Of a stretch of 64,000 nt of DNA, positions 35,693 through 44,671 are shown piece after piece (the stretch's first letter is position 1; every line of letters begins with the position of its first letter). Location: contig CAMNXD010000004.1 in the NCBI GenBank assembly GCA_946566955.1, positions 1 through 64,000 on the forward strand, written 5' to 3'. The translations under genes and the position numbers were made by a program. The notes beneath the pieces were generated by a model that was given only the letters and a program-made list of their open reading frames with translations, searched no databases and had not been told where the DNA came from. This DNA comes from an uncultured Clostridia bacterium (GTDB lineage Bacteria > Bacillota > Clostridia > Oscillospirales > Acutalibacteraceae).

Positions 35693-37681
35693 CTACTTAC
35701 TTATTTGGAAATAAGCATCCATTAAGTCCCGTGCGACATTTTTTGAAACTGTTCCTAGCTTTCCGTGTGCCACCACTACCGCTATTGCTATCTCTGGTTT
35801 TTCATAAGGTGCAAAACATATAAATGTGGTGTGGTCGGAACCGGAATTTTGTGCGGTACCAGTCTTAGCAGCAATCGGCACGGGATAGCTTGCAAAATCC
35901 CTAGCCGTTCCAGAAAGTACAACCTCTCTCATCCCATTCTTTACAGCTTCAAGGTTTTCTTGAGAAACACCAACATTTTCCACAAGCTCTGCTCCAAATT
36001 CTTTTATATTATGAGAGCGATTATAATCCATAATTTTACTTACTAAGTGAGTTTTGTATCTATTACCTCCATTTGCAATGGTAGCAACGAAACTTGCTAG
36101 CTGCACAGGTGTAAACATATTATCAGATTGTCCAATAGCTGCTTGAGACGACCCGGATTCATACCATTTAGCTCCAACATTTTCGCAGTGCTCAGGGCCA
36201 GCCAAAACACCCTTGCTTTCCCCAACTTCAACACCTGTTTTAACTCCTATTCCAAATTTACGTGCCCACTCGCCAAGCTTTTGCGCTCCTAGACGCCTTC
36301 CAAGTTCAGCAAAATAAACATTACAGGATTTGGCTAGTGCAAAAATAAGCTTTGCATTTCGATGTACTCCCATACATCTTAGTCTATAACCCGTATAGTA
36401 GTTAAAGCTTCCGCCACAAAATATAGTTTCTTCGGGAGTTATTAACCCCTCTTGAAGCGCAGCGCATGCTACGAGCGGTTTATATATTGAACCAGGAGCA
36501 TATGCTCCTGAAAAAGCTCTATTGAGTAAAGGAACTCTTTTATCGGCGTAAAGCTGCGTATAGTAAGATTTATCTTCCATAAATTTCGCCAAATCATAGC
36601 TAGGATAGGTTGCAGCAGCCTTAATGGAAAAATCATTTACATCTAGCATAACTACCGCACCTGATTCGCAATCTCTAGCTTCGGAGTTTTTAGCCCTTTC
36701 AATGTTTCTTTTAAGGGATTCATTTGCTACTTGCTGCAGTTTAGAAGAAAGAGTTAAAAAGACAGTATTTCCTGCACAAGAAGGCTCTCTTTCGGAAATA
36801 TCCATGACTTCTCCATCGCGAGACATTTGAATCATTTTCTTTCCTCCCGTACCTTTAAGGTAATCCTCAAAAGCACTTTCAATACCAGTTTTTCCAATTA
36901 TTGCGTCCATACTGTAAGCTTCCTTGCGCTGCTGGTATTCTTCACTAGACATAAATCCAGTATATCCCACAATATGCGGGGCAATTTCGCCATTTATGTA
37001 TTTTCGTATAAGAGAAGCTTGCACTCTTAATCCTTTTAGCTCTTCGGATTTTTCCGAAATTATAATCACGGATTCTTTGCTTATATTGTCTGCTAAAACA
37101 TAAGGCGTAGATTTCGAATAAAATCCACCGTTTTTTTCCATGTTGTACCTAACGCTACAAATAATTTTTTGATCTTCATTAGAAATGCCATTTTCCAGCT
37201 TATACCTCTCCTTCATAGCATTCATACACTCTAAAGCATCCGCACTTTCTTGCAATCCGAGAGTTTCTTTAAGCACTGTAATTTGGCTTTGCTTATCATC
37301 TAAGAAAATAAATTTTCCGTCCTTAAGCTCAATGGGTAGTACGTCAATCCAAGCATCACCTAACGACTTTATTAACTTCACAGACTTAAGTATTAAATCA
37401 TTTTCCCTTCCATTTTCTATCAAAAGTCTGTCAATAACCAATTTATAACCCGTATCGTTGACTGCTAGTCCAATGCCGTCAGCATCAACTATTTCACCTC
37501 TAACAGGATCCATTTTAACAAAGTATATATTGCTGCTATTTGCTCTCATTTTATAATGCTTAGCATTAACAATTTGCCAATCGATTAATCTGCATGTAAA
37601 AACTGCAAATATCGATACAGTACAAAACATAAAAAATGAATACCTTTTTACATTAACATTCTTAAGATTGCTTAGTTTCAT
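35693..37681 (-). CDS. mrdA: Penicillin-binding protein 2 (elongation transpeptidase)
   Basis: A 662-residue class B PBP with an N-terminal membrane helix (about 14-32), a dimerisation/pedestal domain and a transpeptidase domain. Active-site motifs are APGSIYKPL (SxxK), AKSCNVYF (SxN) and AAKTGTAQNSG (KTG). Adjacent mreBCD show it serves lateral wall synthesis. ATG 37681 follows AAGGGAGAAG and overlaps the mreD end by 20 bases. The partner rodA is not in the cluster. A 267-base gap 35426-35692 after it is AT-rich with no feature I can name. Confidence 0.93.
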   Translation of the reverse strand: MKLSNLKNVNVKRYSFFMFCTVSIFAVFTCRLIDWQIVNAKHYKMRANSSNIYFVKMDPVRGEIVDADGIGLAVNDTGYKLVIDRLLIENGRENDLILKSVKLIKSLGDAWIDVLPIELKDGKFIFLDDKQSQITVLKETLGLQESADALECMNAMKERYKLENGISNEDQKIICSVRYNMEKNGGFYSKSTPYVLADNISKESVIIISEKSEELKGLRVQASLIRKYINGEIAPHIVGYTGFMSSEEYQQRKEAYSMDAIIGKTGIESAFEDYLKGTGGKKMIQMSRDGEVMDISEREPSCAGNTVFLTLSSKLQQVANESLKRNIERAKNSEARDCESGAVVMLDVNDFSIKAAATYPSYDLAKFMEDKSYYTQLYADKRVPLLNRAFSGAYAPGSIYKPLVACAALQEGLITPEETIFCGGSFNYYTGYRLRCMGVHRNAKLIFALAKSCNVYFAELGRRLGAQKLGEWARKFGIGVKTGVEVGESKGVLAGPEHCENVGAKWYESGSSQAAIGQSDNMFTPVQLASFVATIANGGNRYKTHLVSKIMDYNRSHNIKEFGAELVENVGVSQENLEAVKNGMREVVLSGTARDFASYPVPIAAKTGTAQNSGSDHTTFICFAPYEKPEIAIAVVVAHGKLGTVSKNVARDLMDAYFQISK

Positions 37682-38192
37682 TTCGCTTCTCCCTTGTCAG
37701 ATATGAAATACTGCGATTAAATAAATATACAGGTAAGCTTGCTAAACCAGCGCACATTCCTATAAGATTCCAATGCGATTCCCCAGCTAAACCCATGAAT
37801 AAAAAACCTTCAATAAATTGATGAATATAAAAATTTACGAAAGTCATGGCAAGCGAAGCTATAGACGAAAAAAACATAGCACTTAAAAAGTTTGCTTTTA
37901 TATAATAAGAAAATAAAATTCCTAAGATATATCCCATTATACCTAAGATAAATGCATTAGCTCCGAGCACGCTTCCAAAAGATAAATCGATTAAAAACCC
38001 CGATAAAATTCCAAAAGCCATGCTGGTAAACTCATTTTCAAAATGAGAAATACATATAAACCCAGCAATAACTAACACAGGTGCTATTCCTAAACAGCTA
38101 AAACTAAAAATTGATGCTTGCTGCAAAGAATACAGCATATAAATTTCTAAAGTATAAATTAGATATCTAAAAATCTTACATACGTTATTCAC
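37662..38192 (-). CDS. mreD: Rod shape-determining protein MreD
   Basis: A 176-residue membrane protein with about five hydrophobic helices, and the conserved small-residue stretch GFLIDLSFGSVLGANAF. It bridges MreC and the elongation complex. GTG 38192 follows AGGTGGAAT. It overlaps mrdA, indicating translational coupling. Confidence 0.9.
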   Translation of the reverse strand: MNNVCKIFRYLIYTLEIYMLYSLQQASIFSFSCLGIAPVLVIAGFICISHFENEFTSMAFGILSGFLIDLSFGSVLGANAFILGIMGYILGILFSYYIKANFLSAMFFSSIASLAMTFVNFYIHQFIEGFLFMGLAGESHWNLIGMCAGLASLPVYLFNRSISYLTREKRNETKQS

Positions 38193-38233
38193 ATTCCACC
38201 TGTCTTTCTTTAGACTTAATTTATAGTAAATAT

Positions 38234-39100
38234 CTAGCTTATCACCATAGATCCTTTACCTTGAAAATCTGTTATAATAAAAACATCTCTCACAGTCTTT
38301 AAGGTTTCAAAGGGCTCAATCACAGCATAGTGAGAAGATTCATGATCGTCATATTCTATGGATTTTACTTTTCCAATTTTTAAATTTTTTGGATACATTC
38401 CACTCATACCCGTAGTAGCAATTATATCACCCGCTTTCATAGAGTTTTGAGCTGGAATAAAAGTCATACGAGTTAAATTTTTCTGAGCTATTTGAGTATT
38501 ACCACTTATAACGCCACTTTCACTGGTTTCTATATCCGCAGCTCCTATTTTAACCTCAGGAGAAAGTATAGATTTCACCTTTGAGCAAACTGCATTGACT
38601 GCACATACGCATCCTATAGCACCATTTTCAGTTATTACTATATCGTTTTTGGAGATACCAGAATCACTTCCTTTATCGATAGTAAAACTCTGAAAATAGC
38701 CTGTTGAATCTACACCCACAACAGATGCAGGAACAAATTTTAAGGTATTATTTTCTTTTTTAAAATCATAGTACTTAGCAAATCTTGCATTTTCTCTTTT
38801 AATTTCATTGTAGTCGATGATTTTATCTCTAAGCTCACTTATTTCACTTTTTAAAGAGTCAATTTCTTGCGCAAGTTCTTCTTTTCGCTTGAACTGATAA
38901 TAAAAATCTGTACTCACGTTTATGATTGACTGTACGCTCTTTTGAAAAGGGAGAACGGTTCGGCTTAAAGCTTCAGCAAATACATTTCTTTCCGGGCTAA
39001 AAGACGTGCATAGCATTATAATGCCAATCCCCATAGATACAATTACCACTACCTTAAAAGCAGTACTCTTAAAAAAACCTTTCAATCTCCTCCCCCACAT
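38234..39100 (-). CDS. mreC: Rod shape-determining protein MreC
   Basis: A 288-residue bitopic protein with a membrane helix at about 13-32, a coiled coil at about 65-105 (EELAQEIDSLKSEISEL), then the beta-rich MreC domain with VVGVDSTGYFQSFTIDKGS. ATG 39100 has no clear ribosome binding site in front; a GGGGGAGGAG stretch lies just inside the reading frame, so the true start may be slightly downstream. Confidence 0.92.
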   Translation of the reverse strand: MWGRRLKGFFKSTAFKVVVIVSMGIGIIMLCTSFSPERNVFAEALSRTVLPFQKSVQSIINVSTDFYYQFKRKEELAQEIDSLKSEISELRDKIIDYNEIKRENARFAKYYDFKKENNTLKFVPASVVGVDSTGYFQSFTIDKGSDSGISKNDIVITENGAIGCVCAVNAVCSKVKSILSPEVKIGAADIETSESGVISGNTQIAQKNLTRMTFIPAQNSMKAGDIIATTGMSGMYPKNLKIGKVKSIEYDDHESSHYAVIEPFETLKTVRDVFIITDFQGKGSMVIS

Positions 39101-39142
39101 TATACGAAAATAATTTTAAGCTTTAATATAAATAAACTCATT

Positions 39143-40153
39143 CTATCTAGATTTTCGCGTTTTTTTACGATATCTTGGCATAGAAAGTTCTAAATACTTT
39201 CCTGTTCCTTCGGCAACGCAGTCTAAGGGCGATTCTGCAATATAAACGGGTATATTCGTAGAAAGCGAAATAAGTTTATCAATACCTCTTAAAAGGGCAC
39301 CTCCGCCTGTTAAAATTATACCTTTTTCCATAATATCAGACGATAGCTCGGGTGGAGTATTCTCAAGTGTATTTTTTATTGCCTCTATAACATATCTTAG
39401 CGGTTCTAACAGCGCTTCTCTTACTTCTTTTGCAGAGATTAAAACATCCTTAGGGAATCCATCTATAAGATTCCTGCCCCTAACCGACACTTCGCTTTCA
39501 TTTTCATAAGGAACAGCTGAACCTATAAGCATTTTCAAATTTTCTGCTGTGCGTTCACCTATTAAAAGGTTGTGCTTTCTCCTTATGTAGGAAATAATAG
39601 ATTCATCAAATTTATCTCCTGCCACTCTCTCAGAGGTAGCAGTCACTATATCCCCTAAAGAAATTACTGCAACTTCAGAGGTACCGCCTCCAATATCTAC
39701 TATCATACTACCTGCTGGTTCATTGATAGGTAACCCTACACCAATAGCTGCAGCCATCGGTTCTTCAACAAGCTCCACAATACCTGCACCAGCCTGCTTG
39801 GCAGCATCCTCAACCGCTCTTTTTTCAACCTCGGTAACTCCCGACGGAACACATACTACAACTTTAGGTTTACTAAAAAACATACTCTTTACAGTTCTAG
39901 AAATAAAATATTTAAGCATTATAGCTGTGACGTCAAAATCGGCAATTACGCCATCTCTAAGAGGTCTTATCGCAATTATAGAATTAGGGGTACGTCCAAT
40001 CATGCCTTTGGCTTGTTCACCAACAGCTAAAACGGAATCAGTCTTTGTATCCACGGCAACTACAGATGGCTCCCTATTTATAATTCCTTTTCCTTTAAGA
40101 AATACTAGCGTGTTTGCGGTTCCTAAGTCTATTCCTATTTCTTTCGAAAACAT
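39143..40153 (-). CDS. mreB: Rod shape-determining protein MreB/Mbl
   Basis: A 336-residue bacterial actin. The phosphate-1 loop [12 protein letters not shown], the [12 protein letters not shown] segment, phosphate-2 [15 protein letters not shown] and the adenosine motif [12 protein letters not shown] are present. ATG 40153 follows GGAGGG. It heads the mreB-mreC-mreD-mrdA cluster. MreB and Mbl are not separable by eye. Confidence 0.95.
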   Translation of the reverse strand: MFSKEIGIDLGTANTLVFLKGKGIINREPSVVAVDTKTDSVLAVGEQAKGMIGRTPNSIIAIRPLRDGVIADFDVTAIMLKYFISRTVKSMFFSKPKVVVCVPSGVTEVEKRAVEDAAKQAGAGIVELVEEPMAAAIGVGLPINEPAGSMIVDIGGGTSEVAVISLGDIVTATSERVAGDKFDESIISYIRRKHNLLIGERTAENLKMLIGSAVPYENESEVSVRGRNLIDGFPKDVLISAKEVREALLEPLRYVIEAIKNTLENTPPELSSDIMEKGIILTGGGALLRGIDKLISLSTNIPVYIAESPLDCVAEGTGKYLELSMPRYRKKTRKSR

Positions 40154-40252
40154 TTTTATTCGCCCTCCTATTTATTACTTTGCTATTTTTACTTTTTATT
40201 TATATGATAAATACTATCTTTATGATGCTGTTTTTTGTCTTTTTAGTAAAAG

Positions 40253-40714
40253 CTAAATCCCTGTAGAGCCAAGCCCTCCCAAACCACGAGCAGTATTTTC
40301 CAAAGAGTTAACTTCTTTTAAAATTGGGCTTTGTACTTTCATTACTAAAAGTTGAGCTATGCGGTCGCCATGCTTTATAGTATAGGGGTCGTTTCCAATG
40401 TTATATAATCCCACCCCTATTTCACCGCGATAGTCACTATCAATAACTCCAACTCCATTCGAAAGTGTTATACCTCGCTTAATTCCAAGTCCGCTCCTTG
40501 CAAATACTAATGCAACATGTCCAGCATCAGGCAAAGAAATGGCTATTCCACAAGGAATAAACACTCTCTGACCTGGCTTTAAAGTTACCTCATTATCTAA
40601 GCATGCATGCAAATCCATACCTGCCGAGCCTATAGTTGCACGCGTTGGTAATATGGCTTTTTTGGATACTTTGCAAATTTTTAATATATTTTCACTGTAA
40701 TCTTCTTTTGCCAT
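40253..40714 (-). CDS. dut: dUTP diphosphatase
   Basis: A 153-residue trimeric dUTPase. Motif 1 (SAGMDLHA), motif 2 (ARSGLGIKRG), motif 3 (GVIDSDYRGEIG), motif 4 (GDRIAQLLV) and the C-terminal motif 5 ARGLGGLGSTG are all present; the usual aromatic residue in motif 5 is Leu. I chose ATG 40714 after AAAGGTGAT. It lies 99 bases upstream of mreB. Confidence 0.92.
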   Translation of the reverse strand: MAKEDYSENILKICKVSKKAILPTRATIGSAGMDLHACLDNEVTLKPGQRVFIPCGIAISLPDAGHVALVFARSGLGIKRGITLSNGVGVIDSDYRGEIGVGLYNIGNDPYTIKHGDRIAQLLVMKVQSPILKEVNSLENTARGLGGLGSTGI

Positions 40715-40918
40715 CGTTATCACCTTTTCAATAAGTATTTTTTAAAAATAAATTTATTAAAAATAGGAATTTACTCTTATAAGTATCTATAAGGAGAAAA
40801 GAATTTAAAAAGTTTTCCTCATTTTCCACCAAGATTTCAACATTTTAATTATAAACTTCAAAATTAGAAGTCAAATATTCGGTAAAAAATAGTGATTTAG
40901 ACTTTTCAAATAATTTAA

Positions 40919-40951
40919 TTATTTCTGCTCAATACAATAAAAGCATTCCAA
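40919..40951 (-). other. Ten-codon ORF with strong promoter and RBS, upstream of dut
   Basis: On the minus strand a TTGAAT/17/TAATAT promoter-like pair is followed by AAAGGAGGTGA and a TTG-started frame, MECFYCIEQK, then TAA. It could be a leader peptide, a toxin-sized peptide or the remnant of a decayed gene. The rest of 40724-41077 is AT-rich with no other feature seen. Confidence 0.3.
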
Positions 40952-41102
40952 GATTTCACCTCCTTTATATTACAATATTTATCTTTCATATTCAAAACTA
41001 TTTTTATCAATTTGGATTTATTGCTAATTATAGTTGAATATATCTACTTATATTATAACATAAAAAAATTAATTATACAAAACATAAATTCTAAAAAAAG
41101 TA

Positions 41103-41131
41103 TTGACAAAAGGATTAAAAGGGGATATACT
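41103..41131 (+). promoter_or_regulatory. Promoter of 5S rRNA copy 1
   Basis: TTGACA (41103-41108), 17 bases and TATACT (41126-41131) lie 12 bases before the 5S region. Confidence 0.8.
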
Positions 41132-41143
41132 TGGAGACATAGT

Positions 41144-41260
41144 GTTGGTGCTGATGATGTCTAGGGTACACCCGTTCCCATCCCGAACACGGTAGTTAAG
41201 CTAGACGATGCCGAAGATACTTGACTGGTGACGGTCTGGGAAAATAGGAAGGCGCCAACA
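41144..41260 (+). rRNA. rrf: 5S ribosomal RNA, copy 1
   Basis: A 117-base gene whose ends (GTTGGTGC with GGCGCCAAC) pair into helix I. The conserved core CACCCGTTCCCATCCCGAAC and the following loop are typical of 5S. No 16S or 23S gene is adjacent, so this is an unlinked 5S gene with its own promoter and terminator. Confidence 0.95.
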
Positions 41261-41323
41261 TTTTTTGTGAATTAAAAATTTTCTCTGTCTATTTATAGAA
41301 GCAACATTAATGTAAAAAATTTT

Positions 41324-41349
41324 AAATCACTTTCAGAAGTGATTTTTTT
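41324..41349 (+). terminator. Terminator of 5S copy 1
   Basis: A perfect 9-base stem (AAATCACTT with AAGTGATTT, loop TCAG) is followed by T residues. Confidence 0.75.
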
Positions 41350-41457
41350 AATTTATAAATATTCTTACCGTTTAATCTGCCTGCAAAAACTTAAAATATA
41401 ACTTTTAATCAAAAACCTCAAAGTAAATTGTGCAAAACATAAATTCTAAAAAAAGTA

Positions 41458-41486
41458 TTGACAAAAGGATTGAAAGCGGATATACT
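41458..41486 (+). promoter_or_regulatory. Promoter of 5S rRNA copy 2
   Basis: TTGACA (41458-41463), 17 bases and TATACT (41481-41486), as in copy 1. Confidence 0.8.
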
Positions 41487-41498
41487 TGGAGACATAGT

Positions 41499-41615
41499 GT
41501 TGGTGCTGATGATGTCTAGGGTACACCCGTTCCCATCCCGAACACGGTAGTTAAGCTAGACGATGCCGAAGATACTTGACTGGTGACGGTCTGGGAAAAT
41601 AGGAAGGCGCCAACA
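41499..41615 (+). rRNA. rrf: 5S ribosomal RNA, copy 2
   Basis: A 117-base 5S gene identical to copy 1, 238 bases downstream of it, again without linked 16S or 23S genes. Confidence 0.95.
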
Positions 41616-41714
41616 TTTTTATGTATTCATTTACACTGAAATATTATCATAATTACTCGGATTAAAAGTTTTTTCGTTTACTGACGAAACTAACATTGAT
41701 ATAAAAAATCTTTA

Positions 41715-41740
41715 GACCACTTATATAAGTGGTCTTTTTA
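41715..41740 (+). terminator. Terminator of 5S copy 2
   Basis: GACCACTTATATAAGTGGTC forms a perfect palindromic stem followed by TTTTTA. Confidence 0.75.
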
Positions 41741-41743
41741 TGT

Positions 41744-41763
41744 TATATATATATATATATATA
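41744..41763 (+). repeat. (TA)10 tract abutting a -35 element
   Basis: Ten TA dinucleotides end exactly at the first base of the TTGACA of the next promoter. Length variation here could alter promoter activity as an UP-element-like region. Confidence 0.8.
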
Positions 41764-41792
41764 TTGACATCAACTAGGATTTGTAGTAATAT
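41764..41792 (+). promoter_or_regulatory. Promoter of the 41865 gene
   Basis: TTGACA (41764-41769), 17 bases and TAATAT (41787-41792) lie about 70 bases before the start codon. Confidence 0.7.
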
Positions 41793-41864
41793 TACATATA
41801 ACTTATCTCTTTAGATGGCACGGAGGTTTGGCTTAAATAAAATTAAGGATAAGGAGTGTTGAAA

Positions 41865-43037
41865 ATGGAAACATCAAGACAAAAGAAATTCGCAAAAGAA
41901 CTAAAAGAATTAATTTCATCATTAAGAATTATCAAAAAAAACTTCTTGCAACCACACAATTCTATTGGAAACAAAAGCATCACTATAGATTTCCTCAATG
42001 ATTTATCAACGTACCTTAAGGAAATTTGTGAAAGTTTTAGTGAACAAATAAAAATAAAGCTCGAATACGACGAAAAAAGTCGCGACGCAGGTTTAAATAT
42101 AATAAATAAATCAAGCTTGGGGAAAAAGAAAAGTGAAAGTAGACCTTATTTAGAAAAAATTTTAGATGCCGCTATAGACGCCTTAAAAATATTAGACTTA
42201 AAAAAAGCGGAACTTAATAGGATTACCTCAAAAAATGTTGATAACCTATCAGATGAATATGAGTTTATTTTTTATGAGATTATAGAACCTCTTGAACCCC
42301 ATATATATGAATTGAAAGAAGCTTTTGAAAAAGCCTTTAAGGCCAAGGTTAAATCCCCATTTGCCGTGTTAAAATCACAAAACGTCAAGAAAGAGTTATC
42401 TAATAATGCTAACGAACTCAAAAAATTTTGGGATAAAACCATGTTTTATTATAACATATATTTACAATTTCAAAAAACGATAGAGGATCAAAAAGAAGAA
42501 GTTGAACAGTTATTCTGGGAAACTATAGATTCTTATATGAGTCTATACGATGTTCCACAGGAGAAGGAGTCACTTTTTCTTAAACTTGACGTATTTAATG
42601 GGTACTTAAATAAAAAACTCGAATTTACCAATCTTTGTTATAATTCTACAAATCTTAGTGAAATGGAACGGAATGTCAGAGAAAATCCTAAAAGATCATT
42701 AAAATATATAAGTAACTTAAAAACTAAACTGAATAAATACTTTAGTAACCAGCAAAGTAATATCAGAGATGCTGCCAGAAAAACAATAGAACATATTTCA
42801 GGTTTGAAAGAAATAAGTCCACTTGAAAAAACTATGGAAATATTTAAGAAAGAACATATCTGTGTATATACACTTGGAATACCAGATGAAATAAAAAAAC
42901 TAAATGAGCTTTACAAAAAATTTAATGAGAATTATAAGCAGCAGAAGATAATTGAAGGAGCTCAAAAGCTAGTAGCTAAATTAATTAACGACAGGAACGA
43001 TCTTGATGATTTATTAAAGAGCGGCCTCTTTAAATAA
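41865..43037 (+). CDS. Unknown helical protein
   Basis: A 390-residue Lys/Glu/Leu-rich protein predicted by eye to be almost wholly alpha-helical. It has no signal peptide, membrane segment, double-Gly leader or recognised motif. Charged heptad-like stretches suggest coiled coils (for example near residues 130-160 and 345-375). ATG 41865 follows AAGGAGTG. It has its own promoter next to a (TA)10 tract and its own terminator, so it is a single-gene unit placed between the 5S genes and serS. Accessory or effector status is possible but unproven. Confidence 0.65.
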   Translation: METSRQKKFAKELKELISSLRIIKKNFLQPHNSIGNKSITIDFLNDLSTYLKEICESFSEQIKIKLEYDEKSRDAGLNIINKSSLGKKKSESRPYLEKILDAAIDALKILDLKKAELNRITSKNVDNLSDEYEFIFYEIIEPLEPHIYELKEAFEKAFKAKVKSPFAVLKSQNVKKELSNNANELKKFWDKTMFYYNIYLQFQKTIEDQKEEVEQLFWETIDSYMSLYDVPQEKESLFLKLDVFNGYLNKKLEFTNLCYNSTNLSEMERNVRENPKRSLKYISNLKTKLNKYFSNQQSNIRDAARKTIEHISGLKEISPLEKTMEIFKKEHICVYTLGIPDEIKKLNELYKKFNENYKQQKIIEGAQKLVAKLINDRNDLDDLLKSGLFK

Positions 43038-43074
43038 TGAATCCTAAAAATTTTAAATTTTGTTTTATATTAAA

Positions 43075-43103
43075 AAGCAACCGTATTTTAGATGCGGCTG
43101 CTT
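43075..43103. terminator. Bidirectional terminator between 43037 and serS
   Basis: AAGCAACCG pairs with CGGCTGCTT with one mismatch, and T-rich tails lie on both sides of a convergent gene pair. Confidence 0.65.
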
Positions 43104-43133
43104 ATATTTTTAGTAGGATTAATTTTTATATGA

Positions 43134-44402
43134 TTATTTTATAATATCTATACCCATATACTTTTGAAGTACCTCGGGAACTCGAACGCTTCCGCCCTCA
43201 TTCTGGCAGTTTTCAAGTATTGCAGCAACAGTTCTACCAACTGCTAATCCTGAGCCATTAAGAGTATGGACGAGCTCCGCTTTATCTTTAGAAGTATTTT
43301 TATATCTTGCTTGAAGTCTTCTGGCTTGATAGTCTTCAAAATTTGAACATGAAGATATTTCAACGTATCGACCATAAGAAGGCATCCAAACCTCTATATC
43401 GTAAGTTTTAGCTGAGCAAAACCCTATATCTCCCGTGCATAAGCATACCACTCTATAGGGAAGTCTTAGAAGCTGAAGCAGATTTTCAGCATCATTAGTT
43501 AACGTTTCGAGCTCTTGATAGGAATTCTCTGGCTTACTAAACTTAACAAGTTCTACTTTATTGAATTGATGCTGCCGTATAAGTCCCCGAGTGTCACGTC
43601 CTGCTGCCCCCGCCTCAGATCTAAAACATGCAGAATAAGCACAGTATTTAGTGGGTAAATCCTTTCCCATAAGAATTTCATCACGATGTAAGTTGGTTAC
43701 AGGTACTTCTGCAGTGGGAATTAAATAGTAGTCAAGACCTTCCAGCTTAAAGCCATTATCAAACTTAGGAAGCTGACCCGTGCCGTAAAGCGAATCTGAA
43801 TTTACTATAAATGGCGGCAAGATTTCAGTATACCCGTTGGCGGTGTGGGTGTCGAGGAAGAAATTTATAACCGCTCTTTCAAGGCGAGCACCTAAGCCCT
43901 TATATACATGAAAACGAGCACCTGTAATTTTAGCTGCTCTTTCGGAATCTAGAATGCCTAAGTTTTTACCTATTTCCCAGTGAGGTAGAGGCTTAAAATT
44001 AAAGCTAGGAGTTTTACCCCATTTTCTAATTTCTAAATTTTGAGTATCATTATTTCCCACAGGCACACTTTCATGAGGTACATTAGGAATAGAAAGAAGT
44101 ATTTCCTTTTGACTTTTTTCAAGCTCTAAAACTTTATCTTTAAGCTCAGAGATTTTATCCGAAAGCTTTTTAAGCTCATTCATAATACCTGAAATATCTT
44201 CACCAGATTTTTTCATTTGAGGAATTTTTTTGTTCATAGAATTTTGCCGAGATTTCTCTTGCTCCATCTCACTTAAAGCTGTACGTCTTAAATCATCAAT
44301 TTCTAAAACTCTGTCTATTGTTTGGTCCATATTTACACTACGATTTCTCATTGCTGTTTTTACTTTTTCTGGATTGCTTCTTATTAATTTAATGTCTAGC
44401 AT
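43134..44402 (-). CDS. serS: Seryl-tRNA synthetase
   Basis: A 422-residue class II synthetase. It has an N-terminal coiled-coil arm (about 25-100) that grips the tRNA-Ser variable arm, motif 2 ([23 protein letters not shown]) and motif 3 ([16 protein letters not shown]). ATG 44402 follows GGAGAG. No T-box leader is apparent upstream; the leader region instead holds a probable SRP RNA. Confidence 0.95.
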   Translation of the reverse strand: MLDIKLIRSNPEKVKTAMRNRSVNMDQTIDRVLEIDDLRRTALSEMEQEKSRQNSMNKKIPQMKKSGEDISGIMNELKKLSDKISELKDKVLELEKSQKEILLSIPNVPHESVPVGNNDTQNLEIRKWGKTPSFNFKPLPHWEIGKNLGILDSERAAKITGARFHVYKGLGARLERAVINFFLDTHTANGYTEILPPFIVNSDSLYGTGQLPKFDNGFKLEGLDYYLIPTAEVPVTNLHRDEILMGKDLPTKYCAYSACFRSEAGAAGRDTRGLIRQHQFNKVELVKFSKPENSYQELETLTNDAENLLQLLRLPYRVVCLCTGDIGFCSAKTYDIEVWMPSYGRYVEISSCSNFEDYQARRLQARYKNTSKDKAELVHTLNGSGLAVGRTVAAILENCQNEGGSVRVPEVLQKYMGIDIIK

Positions 44403-44489
44403 CTAAATTCTCTCCAATCATATTTTTAGATTTGCTTTATTAAACTTGACGCTCCTCACAGCTAAACTAAGGAATTTTTAAGCAAATAT

Positions 44490-44610
44490 CACGCTGAGCT
44501 TGCATCCTTTTATACTTTTCTCAAGTGCCTAGATTCGTGCTTGCCCTGCTTCCTTACAGACTATCACAAATACAAGTCTATTGCAAAAATATTCTCACAA
44601 AATGAAGCCT
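44490..44610 (-). ncRNA. ffs: Probable signal recognition particle RNA
   Basis: On the minus strand, the apical segment AGTCT-GTAA-GGAAGCAGGG matches the SRP RNA domain IV pattern: a GNRA tetraloop in a short stem followed by GGAAGCAG. A long imperfect helix continues below it (TAGACTTGTATTTG with CAAGCACGAATCTA), and ATATTTTT can pair with AAAAGTAT further out. SRP RNA binds Ffh and targets ribosomes to SecYEG. A location near serS is also known in Clostridia. The ends are approximate, and a larger Alu-containing form may extend to about 44445 and 44640. Confidence 0.6.
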
Positions 44611-44671
44611 TACTTATATCCCCATATTTTAAGCTAGAAGTTTAAATCGTTTTTTGATAAAAATTTGGGAT

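Larger units (their letters stand above)
41078..41261 (+). repeat. 5S unit direct repeat, copy 1
   Basis: Promoter plus 5S gene, repeated at 41433-41616 (offset 355) with only a couple of spacer differences. The duplication probably once included the terminator, since diverged similarity continues into it. Confidence 0.85.
41433..41616 (+). repeat. 5S unit direct repeat, copy 2
   Basis: Second copy of 41078-41261. The 5S part is identical; the promoter spacer differs at two positions. Confidence 0.85.

Noticed and set aside
44403-44671. Possible T-box leader of serS
   Set aside because: No T-box motif (TGGNACCGCG) or antiterminator/terminator pair was seen. The structure fits SRP RNA instead.
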